Assembly (NCBI GenBank): GCA_016744575.1 | Contig: JADGEC010000014.1 | Span: 1 to 44,538, forward strand | From: Sulfurimonadaceae bacterium | GTDB lineage: Bacteria; Campylobacterota; Campylobacteria; Campylobacterales; Sulfurimonadaceae | Length of the DNA: 44,538 bases | Direction of reading: 5' to 3' | Shown: positions 1 through 7,961 of the stretch, one piece after another | Numbering within the stretch: the first letter of the stretch is position 1 | Layout of the letters: every line of letters begins with the position of its first letter | Notes under the pieces: model-generated | The model's database searches: none | What the model was told of the DNA's origin: nothing | Seen by the model: only the letters and a program-made list of their open reading frames with translations | Program-made: the position numbers and the translations under genes

Positions 1-168
1 GCCTTGGGTCATGTTGATGAGAGTATGCATAAAAGAAGAGGTTTTAAGACATTAGCAAAGCTAGACTCTGTTGTGATCAGTAGACAGGCAGAGACACTCT
101 GTAAAGCTCGTGATTATCCTGTTGCTTTGACACACAGGAGCACGGCTTATCATCATCGGACAGCTTAA
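1..168 (+). CDS. 3' end of an unrecognised gene (partial)
   Basis: The first reading frame is open from the window edge to a TAA at 166-168 and encodes the last 55 residues of a protein that begins outside the window. The tail is rich in His, Arg and Ala and ends YHHRTA. I do not recognise a family. The 221 bases before the next gene hold no other convincing gene. An open frame of this length could also arise by chance, so this is only a moderate call. Confidence 0.35.
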   Translation, partial: ALGHVDESMHKRRGFKTLAKLDSVVISRQAETLCKARDYPVALTHRSTAYHHRTA

Positions 169-389
169 GACCTTGCTTCCTGTCTTATCTATTTAGAGAG
201 TCACTAGACACGATTCTACTGACTTGATGCCACCTGTCATCGACTTGCTCTAAAAGCAGTCTCTTGGAGTACACCTCGATACCGAACAACATATCAAGAT
301 GTTTAAGTGAGACGCTTCTTTTATGCTACACTGCTCTCAATAAAAAAGAGTCTCTTTAGAACCTTAGCAAAACACACTAGGACATACAT

Positions 390-728
390 ATGCAGATACG
401 GACATGGGTCATCAAGGTCGCAGATAAAAACGCATTAGAGAGGTTGATGAGACTGGTCAACAAAGGAGAGCTTGAAGAACTTTTTCTTTGTCAGGTCAAT
501 ACAGACGGTGCGGTGAACGAGCAGTATAAAAAGGATGATGTCCTTGCTATCTTGTCCTCAAAAGGTGTCAAGGTACAGAGTAGTCTGAAGAGAATAGCAA
601 AGACTTTTCTGCTCGATGACCTCAGTGATGAGATGTTTGATATTGACGAGGATGGTGCCGAGCTAAAGGGGGTCTCTTACCCCGGATCAGAAGAGGAAGA
701 GATCATACTGGTCGAAGGTCTAAAGTAG
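390..728 (+). CDS. Hypothetical protein, 112 aa, acidic C-terminus
   Basis: The start is an ATG with an AGGA about 8 bases upstream. The product is soluble, with no signal peptide or membrane segment. The N-terminal half looks like an alpha/beta fold (MQIRTWVIKVADKNALERL), and the C-terminal third is strongly acidic with an SEEEEIILVE segment. No family is recognised. It stands alone upstream of the XRE-type regulator, separated by 75 bases that contain an imperfect hairpin. Confidence 0.65.
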   Translation: MQIRTWVIKVADKNALERLMRLVNKGELEELFLCQVNTDGAVNEQYKKDDVLAILSSKGVKVQSSLKRIAKTFLLDDLSDEMFDIDEDGAELKGVSYPGSEEEEIILVEGLK

Positions 729-747
729 TAGGACTAAGACTTTCTAT

Positions 748-770
748 GGGCTCTTTTCTGATAAAAGCCC
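748..770 (+). terminator. Hairpin after the 390-728 gene
   Basis: GGGC and TTTT on the left arm pair with AAAAGCCC on the right arm, with a 2-base bulge and a CTGAT loop. There is no U-run after it, so it is a weak terminator candidate. Confidence 0.3.
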
Positions 771-803
771 AGACACCTTAGTTCGACTGGAGGGAGAGTA
801 CCA

Positions 804-1727
804 TTGAGATTTAACGAATACCTGAAGTCTTGCCGTGAACGCTACCATCTGACACAAGAACAGCTTGTTCAGGAGCTCTACAACACTGACGACTCCTTTC
901 AGGGGTTGGATGTGGGCACGCTAAGTCGATGGGAACGCGGGATGACCCGTCCAAGCATAAGGCGTCAGATAGAGATCGTTCGCCATTTCCAGCACTACAG
1001 TAAAAATGTGTTCCCCTGCTTTGATGGACTTAGTCATGATGATATCGAGGCTGAGCTCTGTAAAGCCGGTGCCCATAACCTTCTGGCAGGCAACAAGCGC
1101 TTTATCTTTGATTTCCCTTCGTATATCATGCAGGTCGGTGACCTCAAGATGACACACATTCGCCATACTGATGATGTCGATCGACTGCTTAAGATGCCCT
1201 ACTCTCTTCACCAAAGGATGATGGGTGCTCATATGAAGTTGGCTCCTGAACATCTTAAAGCCTGGGCGCTGGACCCAAGAAATCTTTTTTTGATCACTGA
1301 GTTTCAAGAACAGACCTTTGGTATGCTCTTTGCACTGCGTCTTAGGCCTGAGGTGTTTAAGCGAGTGATCGCGTTTACCTTAGCTCTCAATGATCTTGAT
1401 GAAAAAGACTTTGCCAACCTTGATGAACCCGGATGTATTCTGAGTCTAGTCTTCTTTGCATATAATGATCAGAATGCCGTACTCTTGCTCATACGTCATT
1501 ACGCCCACCTTATTGCTGAGCAAGAGTCCATAGAAGAAGTGGGAGCTTTGACGGCTCATCCTGATGGCCGCAGGTTTGTCAAACGACTACACTTTAAAGA
1601 GCATCATACACATAGCACCTTCAGTGATATCGTCTCCTATCGGGGCTCACTGGAGTCACTACTGCTTAATGAAGATGTCTTGAAGATGCTCTTTCAAAAA
1701 GATGAGTGTCCTGAAGACTCATTTTAA
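804..1727 (+). CDS. XRE-family helix-turn-helix regulator with a large C-terminal domain
   Basis: The start is a TTG, preceded at good spacing by GGAGGGAGAG. Residues 1-65 form a cI/XRE-type helix-turn-helix: a YHLTQEQLVQEL helix followed by a GTLSRWERGMTRPS recognition region. The remaining roughly 240 residues are soluble and contain hydrophobic strands (residues ~165-240) that may form an acyltransferase-like or ligand-sensing fold. I cannot assign that domain with confidence. At 307 aa it is much longer than a simple XRE repressor, which suggests ligand-controlled DNA binding. It is transcribed alone, and its target is not evident. Confidence 0.75.
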   Translation: MRFNEYLKSCRERYHLTQEQLVQELYNTDDSFQGLDVGTLSRWERGMTRPSIRRQIEIVRHFQHYSKNVFPCFDGLSHDDIEAELCKAGAHNLLAGNKRFIFDFPSYIMQVGDLKMTHIRHTDDVDRLLKMPYSLHQRMMGAHMKLAPEHLKAWALDPRNLFLITEFQEQTFGMLFALRLRPEVFKRVIAFTLALNDLDEKDFANLDEPGCILSLVFFAYNDQNAVLLLIRHYAHLIAEQESIEEVGALTAHPDGRRFVKRLHFKEHHTHSTFSDIVSYRGSLESLLLNEDVLKMLFQKDECPEDSF

Positions 1728-1795
1728 GTCTCTTCGGATCTGCTGATCACTTGATGGTGACCTCTGATGATATACATGGTTGTTAGCGTTGCCCG

Positions 1796-2122
1796 TTAGT
1801 CACAAGTAGCCGTTAGGATCTTGGTCCCGTCAGCAAAGATCGATAACGTGAGTCTAGGCGGGGTCGATAGTGTCTTGCGAAGTCTAAACTCGACTTCTGA
1901 TACTCCGACCTGAGTGATAAATATCACCTCTCCTTTATCATCAAATGACTGGAAGAACGGTCTTATTAGGTCTCCTGTGGCAGATTGGAAACCAAGTGCC
2001 ATCAGGTCACGGGTCAAATATAGTTGGCAGGGCACTCCATGTCTATCGGCCCCATTAAGTGTCCTATCTGAAAATTGCTCGAGAGCTGTTTTGGTCTTTT
2101 CTGTTTGAACGATGCTTGTCAT
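1796..2122 (-). CDS. Hypothetical protein, 108 aa
   Basis: The ATG is preceded by AAAGGA at good spacing, and a TATAAT sits just upstream on the same strand (2150-2155), so this small gene is probably real. The product is soluble. It has a helical N-terminus and a beta-rich second half (VIFITQVGVSEVEFRLR, LTLSIFADGTKILTA). No recognised domain. It is a single-gene unit between the regulator and a divergently transcribed secreted protein. Confidence 0.65.
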   Translation of the reverse strand: MTSIVQTEKTKTALEQFSDRTLNGADRHGVPCQLYLTRDLMALGFQSATGDLIRPFFQSFDDKGEVIFITQVGVSEVEFRLRKTLSTPPRLTLSIFADGTKILTATCD

Positions 2123-2149
2123 AGTGTGTCCTTTCTTAATAGATGCCCT

Positions 2150-2155
2150 ATTATA
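2150..2155 (-). promoter_or_regulatory. -10 box for the 1796-2122 gene
   Basis: On the minus strand the sequence reads CCTATAATAGG, a consensus TATAAT 28 bases upstream of the start codon. No -35 is obvious. Confidence 0.5.
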
Positions 2156-2264
2156 GGGGGTTGGAGAGCAGAACGTAAGAGCATGTTTTTAGCTCTTGTC
2201 ATCTGAAGATGCCTACAAGTCTGTAGGCTCTGTTTTCTCGTGTGTGCCCTTGAAGCTAACTAGC

Positions 2265-2270
2265 TATAAT
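2265..2270 (+). promoter_or_regulatory. -10 box for the 2297-2869 gene
   Basis: TAGCTATAATG carries a perfect TATAAT 26 bases upstream of the ATG, matching the GCTATAAT form seen before other genes in this window. Confidence 0.55.
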
Positions 2271-2296
2271 GTCGAAAAAGATCTCAAGGAATATTC

Positions 2297-2869
2297 ATGT
2301 TTAAAAATGGCATCGCGCATCTATTATTAGTCGTCTCACTTATCTCTACAAGTCATGCTGAAGATATTGAAGGGTGGGATCTGTTTGACTGGATGGAAGA
2401 GGCATTAAAAGGTGAGTGGACACTCTCAGCTGCTGATAAACAGTTAGGGACTGAATCCTATAAGCATAAAGCTTTGACATCACTGGTCGGCTCAGAGGAG
2501 ACAGGTATATCTTTTGGCCTTATTGGTAGAGAGACGACGATCCATGAAGACTTGCTGCCAGACACCCATAAGCAAATGGTGACCATGTACCACTGCAAGG
2601 ACATCGCCTGTACGACACTTAAGGCGACACACTACTGTGTCAAACAGAACCAGCCAGAGTTCATAGCAGACCTCGATAACAGTACTCCGGAGAGATTTGT
2701 CTTTGATTGTGATATGAGTACTGAGCTTTGTCAGTCAGATGAGGATCATGTACATAAGATCATTCATGAGTTGTCAGACAATGGAAAGCATTTAAAAAGC
2801 TCCTATTTAAGCTGGGAAGAGAAAAAGCCAAAAGAGATAAGCTCTATCTATCATTTCGATAGAAAGTAG
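2297..2869 (+). CDS. Secreted hypothetical protein, 190 aa
   Basis: A Sec signal peptide is visible (hydrophobic residues 8-18, likely cleavage after SHA at about residue 21). The mature part is rich in Asp, Glu, Lys and His and has several Cys residues (CKDIACTTLK, HYCVK, FDCDMSTELC) that could form disulfides in the periplasm. No family recognised. AAGGA precedes the ATG, and a TATAAT lies at 2265-2270. Confidence 0.7.
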   Translation: MFKNGIAHLLLVVSLISTSHAEDIEGWDLFDWMEEALKGEWTLSAADKQLGTESYKHKALTSLVGSEETGISFGLIGRETTIHEDLLPDTHKQMVTMYHCKDIACTTLKATHYCVKQNQPEFIADLDNSTPERFVFDCDMSTELCQSDEDHVHKIIHELSDNGKHLKSSYLSWEEKKPKEISSIYHFDRK

Positions 2870-2966
2870 TCTTAGAAGTAATTACGTTGTATGCTGATCA
2901 TTCCTGGTCTTGGAATATATTTGAACTATAACAAGACCAATCGAACGCATCAGACTTTGAGTGATA

Positions 2967-2979
2967 GTGTAACTTACAC
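2967..2979. repeat. Palindrome GTGTAA-C-TTACAC
   Basis: A perfect 6-bp inverted repeat around a single base lies between the secreted-protein gene and the DUF937 gene, about 60 bases upstream of the latter's -10. It could be an operator or part of a terminator. A second small hairpin, CTCT-CAAA-AGAG, follows. Confidence 0.3.
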
Positions 2980-3035
2980 GCTCTCAAAAGAGTGCTAAAA
3001 AGTCTAGGTGACCTTTTTCTAAACAGTCTATTTGT

Positions 3036-3041
3036 TATAAT
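3036..3041 (+). promoter_or_regulatory. -10 box for the DUF937 gene
   Basis: TTTGTTATAATC contains TATAAT 27 bases upstream of the ATG at 3069. Confidence 0.5.
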
Positions 3042-3068
3042 CATGCAACAACAAAAAAAGGAAAAATA

Positions 3069-3485
3069 ATGGATTTAAGCTCTCTAATGCAGATGGGTGT
3101 AGGAATGTTACAAGACAAAGGTATCAGTGCAGACTCTGACACGATGACATCAGCGCTAAACCAGCTCATCGGTGATGGCGACTCTATGGATATCGGTTCT
3201 TTGGTCTCTTCATTCACAGAAGGCGGACTGGGTGATATGGTCGGTTCATGGTTGGGCGGCGGCGAGAATGCAGCTATCTCAGCAAGTTCTTTGACAGATA
3301 TGCTCGGAAGCGATAAGATCGCAGCATTCGCATCACAGCTTGGTGTATCAGAAGACACTGCGCTCGACGGTCTAAGTGGTGCACTTCCACAGATGGTCGA
3401 CAATGCCAGTTCTGATGGTTCTATCCTTGATAGCATCGGTGGAGCAGAAGGTGCGATGAAGATGATAGGCAAGATGTTCGGCTAG
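3069..3485 (+). CDS. YidB-like DUF937 family protein
   Basis: The 138-aa product has the composition and pattern of the DUF937/YidB family: a Gly/Ser/Asp-rich sequence with short amphipathic helices, including LVSSFTEGGLGDMVGSWLGG and a repeated LGxDKIxxxAxxLGVSEDxA segment at residues ~80-98 that matches the family core. The family's function is unknown; YidB in E. coli is a small cytoplasmic protein. The RBS is AAAAAAGGAAAAATA. The M23 peptidase begins only 10 bases downstream, so the two are probably co-transcribed. Confidence 0.85.
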   Translation: MDLSSLMQMGVGMLQDKGISADSDTMTSALNQLIGDGDSMDIGSLVSSFTEGGLGDMVGSWLGGGENAAISASSLTDMLGSDKIAAFASQLGVSEDTALDGLSGALPQMVDNASSDGSILDSIGGAEGAMKMIGKMFG

Positions 3486-3495
3486 TCCGGTATCT

Positions 3496-4371
3496 ATGAA
3501 AAGTCTGTCAACACTTCGTATTCTCTTCCTCTTTGTAGGATCGTTACAGACACTAGCTGCACAAAGTGTCATAAACGGACAGACTGCGGTGATCGCCTTC
3601 TCGGCGATACCAAAAGAGAGTAAAGTCACCTACGGTAAAAAGAACATCCCCTTACTTCAACATCCGACCAATAAAGATAAGCGCTTTATATTGCTTCCCA
3701 TAGCCTATAGAAGTACGTCAGGTGAGAAGAAGTTACTTGTCACTTATCCAGATGGCGAGAAGCGTCTTGACCTGCATGTCGAAAAAGGAGACTATCGTTC
3801 AGAGACTATCAGCGTGACTCCTTCAAAGGTAAAGCCAAATAAAAAGCAGTCTAAACGTACCTCTGCGGAATACAAAGAGGCGATGAAGATCTATCACACT
3901 CTTACTCCTAAGCGATACTGGGACAAACCGTTTATCCACCCTATGTCAAGTCAGATCACCAGCCCTTTTGGGACAGCCAGAGTCTATAACGGTTCATTGA
4001 AGAGTTTTCACTCTGGAACAGACTTCAGAGCAGCAATCGGGACAGCGGTCCATGCTGTCAATGATGGGAAGGTCGTCCTTGCAAAAGACCGTTACTATGC
4101 AGGAAACTCCATAGTCATAGACCATGGTGAAGGTCTATACACCTGCTACTATCATCTTAGTGAGATGTCGGTCAAGAAGGGTGACAAAGTAAGTCAGAAC
4201 GATAAGCTTGGACTTAGTGGTTCGACAGGTCGTGTGACAGGTCCACATCTACATTTTGCCATCATGCTTTACGGTGTTCAGGTCGATCCGCTTCAGCTAC
4301 TTTCTCAGATAAACTCACTTTTTGACGATACAAGCAGTAAAAATGCACTTCCCATCACAGATCTAAAGTGA
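3496..4371 (+). CDS. M23 (LytM-type) metallopeptidase, secreted
   Basis: A 291-aa protein with a signal peptide (residues 1-22, cleavage near LAAQS). It has a beta-rich N-terminal region (25-105), a basic linker, and a C-terminal M23 domain (about 150-275). The zinc-site motifs are present: HSGTD (H172, D176), YYHL (H220) and HLHF (H251, H253), so it is expected to be catalytically competent. Such enzymes cut peptide crosslinks in peptidoglycan and, in Campylobacterota, often act in cell shape or division. It follows the DUF937 gene by 10 bases. Confidence 0.9.
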   Translation: MKSLSTLRILFLFVGSLQTLAAQSVINGQTAVIAFSAIPKESKVTYGKKNIPLLQHPTNKDKRFILLPIAYRSTSGEKKLLVTYPDGEKRLDLHVEKGDYRSETISVTPSKVKPNKKQSKRTSAEYKEAMKIYHTLTPKRYWDKPFIHPMSSQITSPFGTARVYNGSLKSFHSGTDFRAAIGTAVHAVNDGKVVLAKDRYYAGNSIVIDHGEGLYTCYYHLSEMSVKKGDKVSQNDKLGLSGSTGRVTGPHLHFAIMLYGVQVDPLQLLSQINSLFDDTSSKNALPITDLK

Positions 4372-4425
4372 GCCTACGACTTGACATGGTGAAAAATAGG
4401 ATATACTTACTAAAAAAGGGTACAT

Positions 4426-4830
4426 ATGTGTTATTACGATGATGCCAAAGTCGGTCAAAAGGTCTATGGACTCGTCTTTGGACGAGGCAAGATCACGGAA
4501 GTCTTTGAGGACAGTCACTTTAAAGTCTTGGTGACATTCAAGAACGGTTATGAAGTACCTTATACGGAAGATGGTGTCCCGGGCTGGGGTAACTTCAAGA
4601 CCCAAACGATGTTCTATCGTGATGATGTAGATATGAGTAAAGCTGATTTCTCACCTGTCAATATGGTCTTGCCTATCAAGAAGATCATCAAGTATCGGGA
4701 GAAGAAGATATTGGAAGTCCGATTGCCATCAGGTATGTGGGAAAATGCAAAAAGAGCGGATAGGGTCTATGTAGAAAAGTTACTTGAAGACGAAAAATAC
4801 CATCTCTTTCGTAAAAAGAGGGGTCAGTAA
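4426..4830 (+). CDS. Hypothetical protein, 134 aa
   Basis: A soluble, basic protein starting MCYYDDAKVGQKVYG. The N-terminal half (residues 8-50) is predicted beta-rich, with GLVFGRGKITEVFEDS reminiscent of a small SH3-like barrel; this is impression only. The C-terminus is basic (FRKKRGQ). It lies 54 bases after the M23 gene and converges with recQ. Confidence 0.6.
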   Translation: MCYYDDAKVGQKVYGLVFGRGKITEVFEDSHFKVLVTFKNGYEVPYTEDGVPGWGNFKTQTMFYRDDVDMSKADFSPVNMVLPIKKIIKYREKKILEVRLPSGMWENAKRADRVYVEKLLEDEKYHLFRKKRGQ

Positions 4831-4842
4831 AAAGTGAGCTCT

Positions 4843-6630
4843 TTAGCTTCCTAACTCTTGGCATAAAGCCAGGAACCGTTCGCCAAAACGCTCATACTTG
4901 ACCTCACCTACCCCGCTGATCTCCAACATCTCACTTTTACTTTGCGGTAGTCTTGATGCCATCTCGATCAGACTCTTGTCGTTGAAGATGACGTAGGCAG
5001 GTTTGTCCACCTCTTTGGAGATCTCACTTCGCAATCTTCGTAAGACTTCAAAATCCTCTGGGTTCTCAATAGACATCCTGCTCTTTACACCCTCTTGTCG
5101 CTCTTTGATCTCAAGTCTAGATCGACGGATATCTACACCCTGTTTTCCGGTAAGGATACTTTTACCCGCTTCAGTGATGACAAGGGCACGAAACTCTCCT
5201 CTGGAGACGGCACCGATCTCCATCAACCGTTCAGCAATCTGCTCCCATAGACCACGACTACCCTCTTTTCCCATACCATGGACTTTAAGGTCTGTATGTC
5301 CGTTCTCTTTGATCTTCTGGTGCTCAGAACCCCGCAGGACATCGATGATGTAGGCCTGCCCGAACCGCTGACCGGTCCGATACAAGGCAGAGAGAAACAT
5401 CTGGGACTTGGTACTCACATCGACTTTGTCATGATGGGGATGCAGACAGTTGTCACAATGGTCACCGCAAGTCTCGATCTCATCTCCAAAATACTCTGCT
5501 ATGTTCTTATGACGGCAATCCTCGCCTCCAGCGAAAAGGATCATACGCTCAAGCTGGTTATGTGAGTTGACTTTATAGGGCGAATCAGGAAGTTGCTCGA
5601 TAAGTTCACGTCGTTGGATAAGGTCGCCTACACTATAGAGCAGAAGTGTCTCTGCATCCAACCCGTCCCTACCCGCACGACCGATCTCCTGGTAGAAGTT
5701 CTCGATGGTCTTTGGCAGTGTCATATGCACGACAAAACGGATATTACTCTTGTCTATGCCCATGCCGAAAGCGATAGTAGCTACGACAAGCTGTATCTCA
5801 TCATGTACGAATTGATGATAGGTCTCCTGACGCTCATCAACAGGCAATCCAGCATGATAAGCTCTGGCCTTAATACCTTTGGTCTGTAAAAAATCACTGA
5901 GTGATTCAGTCTGTTTACGAGTAAAGGTGTAGACGATACCACTTTCATTCTCATAAGCTTTTAAGAAGGAGAGGAGTTGTCTTCGACCATCTTTCTGTCT
6001 GGGTTCGACATTGATCTGAAGGTTTTTTCGAAATACAGCTCCACGTATCTCTTTAGGCTGGTCCAGTCTAAGCGCATGGGTGATGTCATGCTGTACTTTC
6101 TCTGTCGCGGTCGCCGTAAACGCTGCGATGCTGACTTCTGGAAACGCACTCTTTAAAAAGCCGAGTTTACGGTAGTCCTCACGAAACTCATGCCCCCACT
6201 CACTCACACAGTGGGCTTCGTCGATGACGAAGAAGTTGATCTTTATCTGATGAAGCAGTTGTAGAAAATAATCAGAGGCTAAACGCTCCGGAGCGATATA
6301 GAGTAGTTTGACACTGCCTGCGAAGAGCTGCTGCTCAATATCTCTGATCTCCTCTCTGTCTTGCATAGAGGAGATCATCTGGGCATTGATATCATTGGCT
6401 TGCATCGCACGTACCTGATCATACATCAGTGCCAGAAGTGGTGATATCACGATGGTCGTACCATCCATCATCAATGAAGGCAGCTGGAAACAGAGTGATT
6501 TTCCACCGCCGGTCGGAAGGATCATTATCAGATCATCCCCAGAAGAGATGGCATCGACTGCCTCTTCTTGAAGCGGCCTGAAGGCGTCATGCCCGAAGTA
6601 CTGTTTTAAAAGTCCATATTTCTGATGCAA
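4843..6630 (-). CDS. recQ: ATP-dependent DNA helicase RecQ
   Basis: 595 aa, the normal length for bacterial RecQ, a 3'-5' helicase of recombination repair and fork processing. Visible motifs: Walker A PTGGGKS (39-45), DEAH box (137-140) followed by CVSEWGHEF, motif VI in QEIGRAGRDG, the RecQ zinc-binding cysteines (CRHK ... CGDHCDNC), a winged-helix region, and a C-terminal HRDC domain (about 515-590; MLEISGVGEVKYERFG). It is a single gene transcribed leftward and converges with the 4426-4830 gene with a 12-base gap. Confidence 0.97.
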   Translation of the reverse strand: MHQKYGLLKQYFGHDAFRPLQEEAVDAISSGDDLIMILPTGGGKSLCFQLPSLMMDGTTIVISPLLALMYDQVRAMQANDINAQMISSMQDREEIRDIEQQLFAGSVKLLYIAPERLASDYFLQLLHQIKINFFVIDEAHCVSEWGHEFREDYRKLGFLKSAFPEVSIAAFTATATEKVQHDITHALRLDQPKEIRGAVFRKNLQINVEPRQKDGRRQLLSFLKAYENESGIVYTFTRKQTESLSDFLQTKGIKARAYHAGLPVDERQETYHQFVHDEIQLVVATIAFGMGIDKSNIRFVVHMTLPKTIENFYQEIGRAGRDGLDAETLLLYSVGDLIQRRELIEQLPDSPYKVNSHNQLERMILFAGGEDCRHKNIAEYFGDEIETCGDHCDNCLHPHHDKVDVSTKSQMFLSALYRTGQRFGQAYIIDVLRGSEHQKIKENGHTDLKVHGMGKEGSRGLWEQIAERLMEIGAVSRGEFRALVITEAGKSILTGKQGVDIRRSRLEIKERQEGVKSRMSIENPEDFEVLRRLRSEISKEVDKPAYVIFNDKSLIEMASRLPQSKSEMLEISGVGEVKYERFGERFLALCQELGS

Positions 6631-6921
6631 TCGACTGCTCCCTGTCTGGAATTGAACTCATATAGTATCTACTTAGGCTATCTATTAGGCATGATAGTAC
6701 TTTAAAAAGGGCGGAAGATCACAAATTCAAGCCAAAATGACATAAAGATCTCAGAGAGAGTAAAAATCGAATCGCTTCTGCTGACATTGGAAGTAGAGGG
6801 TACACACGCAAGATAGATAAGTCGCCACGACATGACTGCCATATTATTAGGTATAGATCTTGGAAATAGCGTAAAGTAGTGTATTTTACGAAAGATGTTT
6901 GTATATATCAAAAAATAAGGC

Positions 6922-6927
6922 TATAAT
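6922..6927 (+). promoter_or_regulatory. -10 box of the cold-shock gene
   Basis: GGCTATAATTA contains TATAAT 113 bases upstream of the cold-shock start codon. It implies an mRNA leader of about 105 nt. Confidence 0.6.
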
Positions 6928-6933
6928 TACGCC

Positions 6934-7040
6934 GATGAAAGATGAGGTTCGAGTTCATCTTTTAGTATGTTACGAGTAAAATCTGCCAGACTGAAAGACT
7001 CCCCGATTTTGATTCCACTTTTAAACAACAAGGTATAACA
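6934..7040 (+). promoter_or_regulatory. Long structured 5' leader of the cold-shock gene
   Basis: The likely transcript begins near 6934. An 8-bp perfect stem, AAAGATGA (6938-6945) with TCATCTTT (6955-6962), closes a 9-nt loop, followed by about 75 unpaired-looking bases up to the AAGG Shine-Dalgarno. Long structured leaders are typical of enterobacterial cspA, where the leader controls translation at low temperature. Thermosensing here is inferred, not shown. Upstream, 6631-6900 is A/T-rich and I see no gene in it; the recQ promoter must lie there on the other strand. Confidence 0.45.
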
Positions 7041-7259
7041 ATGGCAGAACTACAAAACGGAACTGTAAAATGGTTCAACGATGAAAAAGGTTATGGATTT
7101 ATCCAACAAGACAATGGCGGTAGCGATGTGTTCGTACATTTTCGTCAAGTAAACAGTACAGGTCATGGTCGTGTCTCTCTGGCAGAAGACCAAAAAGTAA
7201 CATACGAGCTCGGTGAAGGTCAAAAAGGCCCACAAGCAGAGAACGTAACACCACTTTAA
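7041..7259 (+). CDS. Cold-shock (CspA-family) protein
   Basis: 72 aa, the typical length. A single OB-fold cold-shock domain with RNP1 (KGYGFI, residues 16-21) and RNP2 (VFVHF, 31-35). These proteins bind single-stranded RNA and act as RNA chaperones. It starts [17 protein letters not shown] with AAGG a few bases upstream. It is a single gene with its own promoter, long leader and downstream hairpin. Confidence 0.95.
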   Translation: MAELQNGTVKWFNDEKGYGFIQQDNGGSDVFVHFRQVNSTGHGRVSLAEDQKVTYELGEGQKGPQAENVTPL

Positions 7260-7269
7260 TCAGTACATA

Positions 7270-7289
7270 CAGGCTACGTGCCTGTAGCC
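7270..7289 (+). terminator. Alternative hairpins after the cold-shock gene
   Basis: Two mutually exclusive perfect stems overlap: ACAGGC/GCCTGT (7270-7286) and GGCTAC/GTAGCC (7272-7289). A T-rich stretch (TTATTTTTA) follows about 10 bases later. This is a likely transcription stop for the cold-shock message. Confidence 0.5.
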
Positions 7290-7403
7290 CTTAACACTTA
7301 TTTTTACTTCCTACGACCCTTCCTATTTAAGACTTGACATACATAACTAAGACTACTTGGCAATAATGCTTTACAGACACTTCATTCCTGTAAGGATATA
7401 CCT

Positions 7404-7934
7404 ATGGCCCTAAGCTCCACCATCTATAAAGTATCGCTCAACATAGCTGATATGGACCGTCATTACTATGGTGACTTTGACCTTACCATCGCCAAACACC
7501 CTTCTGAGACCACACTTCGTATGATGGTACGCATCATAGCATTCATACTGCATGCAGATGAACGGCTCACTTTTACCAAAGGATTGAGTGATGAAGATGC
7601 GCCGGAGCTGTGGCAGAAAGACTTTGGTGGTGATATCCAACGCTGGATAGACCTTGGCCAACCAGATGAGAAACGTATTCGAAAGGCATGTGGTCGTGCT
7701 GAGGAAGTGATCATCTATACTTACAATCATAAAGCTGCCTCGTCCTGGTGGAGACAAAATGAAGCAAAGCTAAGTCGTTTTAAGAATCTTCAGGTGGTCC
7801 ATCTAAACATCGAAGGAGACCTGGAGGTGGCGTCACAGCGATCCGTTCAGCTACAGGCCAATATACAAGATGGAGAGTTGATGTTACTTGATGAACAGAG
7901 TAGTCTGAGCGTGACACGAGAGGTGTGGAGTTAG
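7404..7934 (+). CDS. yaeQ: YaeQ family protein
   Basis: 176 aa, against about 181 in E. coli YaeQ. The sequence follows the family throughout: MALSSTIYKVSLNIADMDRHYY at the start and IAKHPSETTLRMMVRIIAF (residues ~29-47). The family has a PD-(D/E)XK nuclease-like fold of unknown substrate. RBS AAGGA. Single gene; it converges with the 7962-8921 gene across a short GGGG/CCCC hairpin. Confidence 0.92.
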   Translation: MALSSTIYKVSLNIADMDRHYYGDFDLTIAKHPSETTLRMMVRIIAFILHADERLTFTKGLSDEDAPELWQKDFGGDIQRWIDLGQPDEKRIRKACGRAEEVIIYTYNHKAASSWWRQNEAKLSRFKNLQVVHLNIEGDLEVASQRSVQLQANIQDGELMLLDEQSSLSVTREVWS

Positions 7935-7961
7935 GGGTCCACTCCCCTTAATATACTTTGA

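Noticed and set aside
6938-6962. tRNA T-arm-like GGTTCGAGT loop
   Set aside because: There is no acceptor, D or anticodon arm around it; it is better explained as a hairpin in the cold-shock leader.
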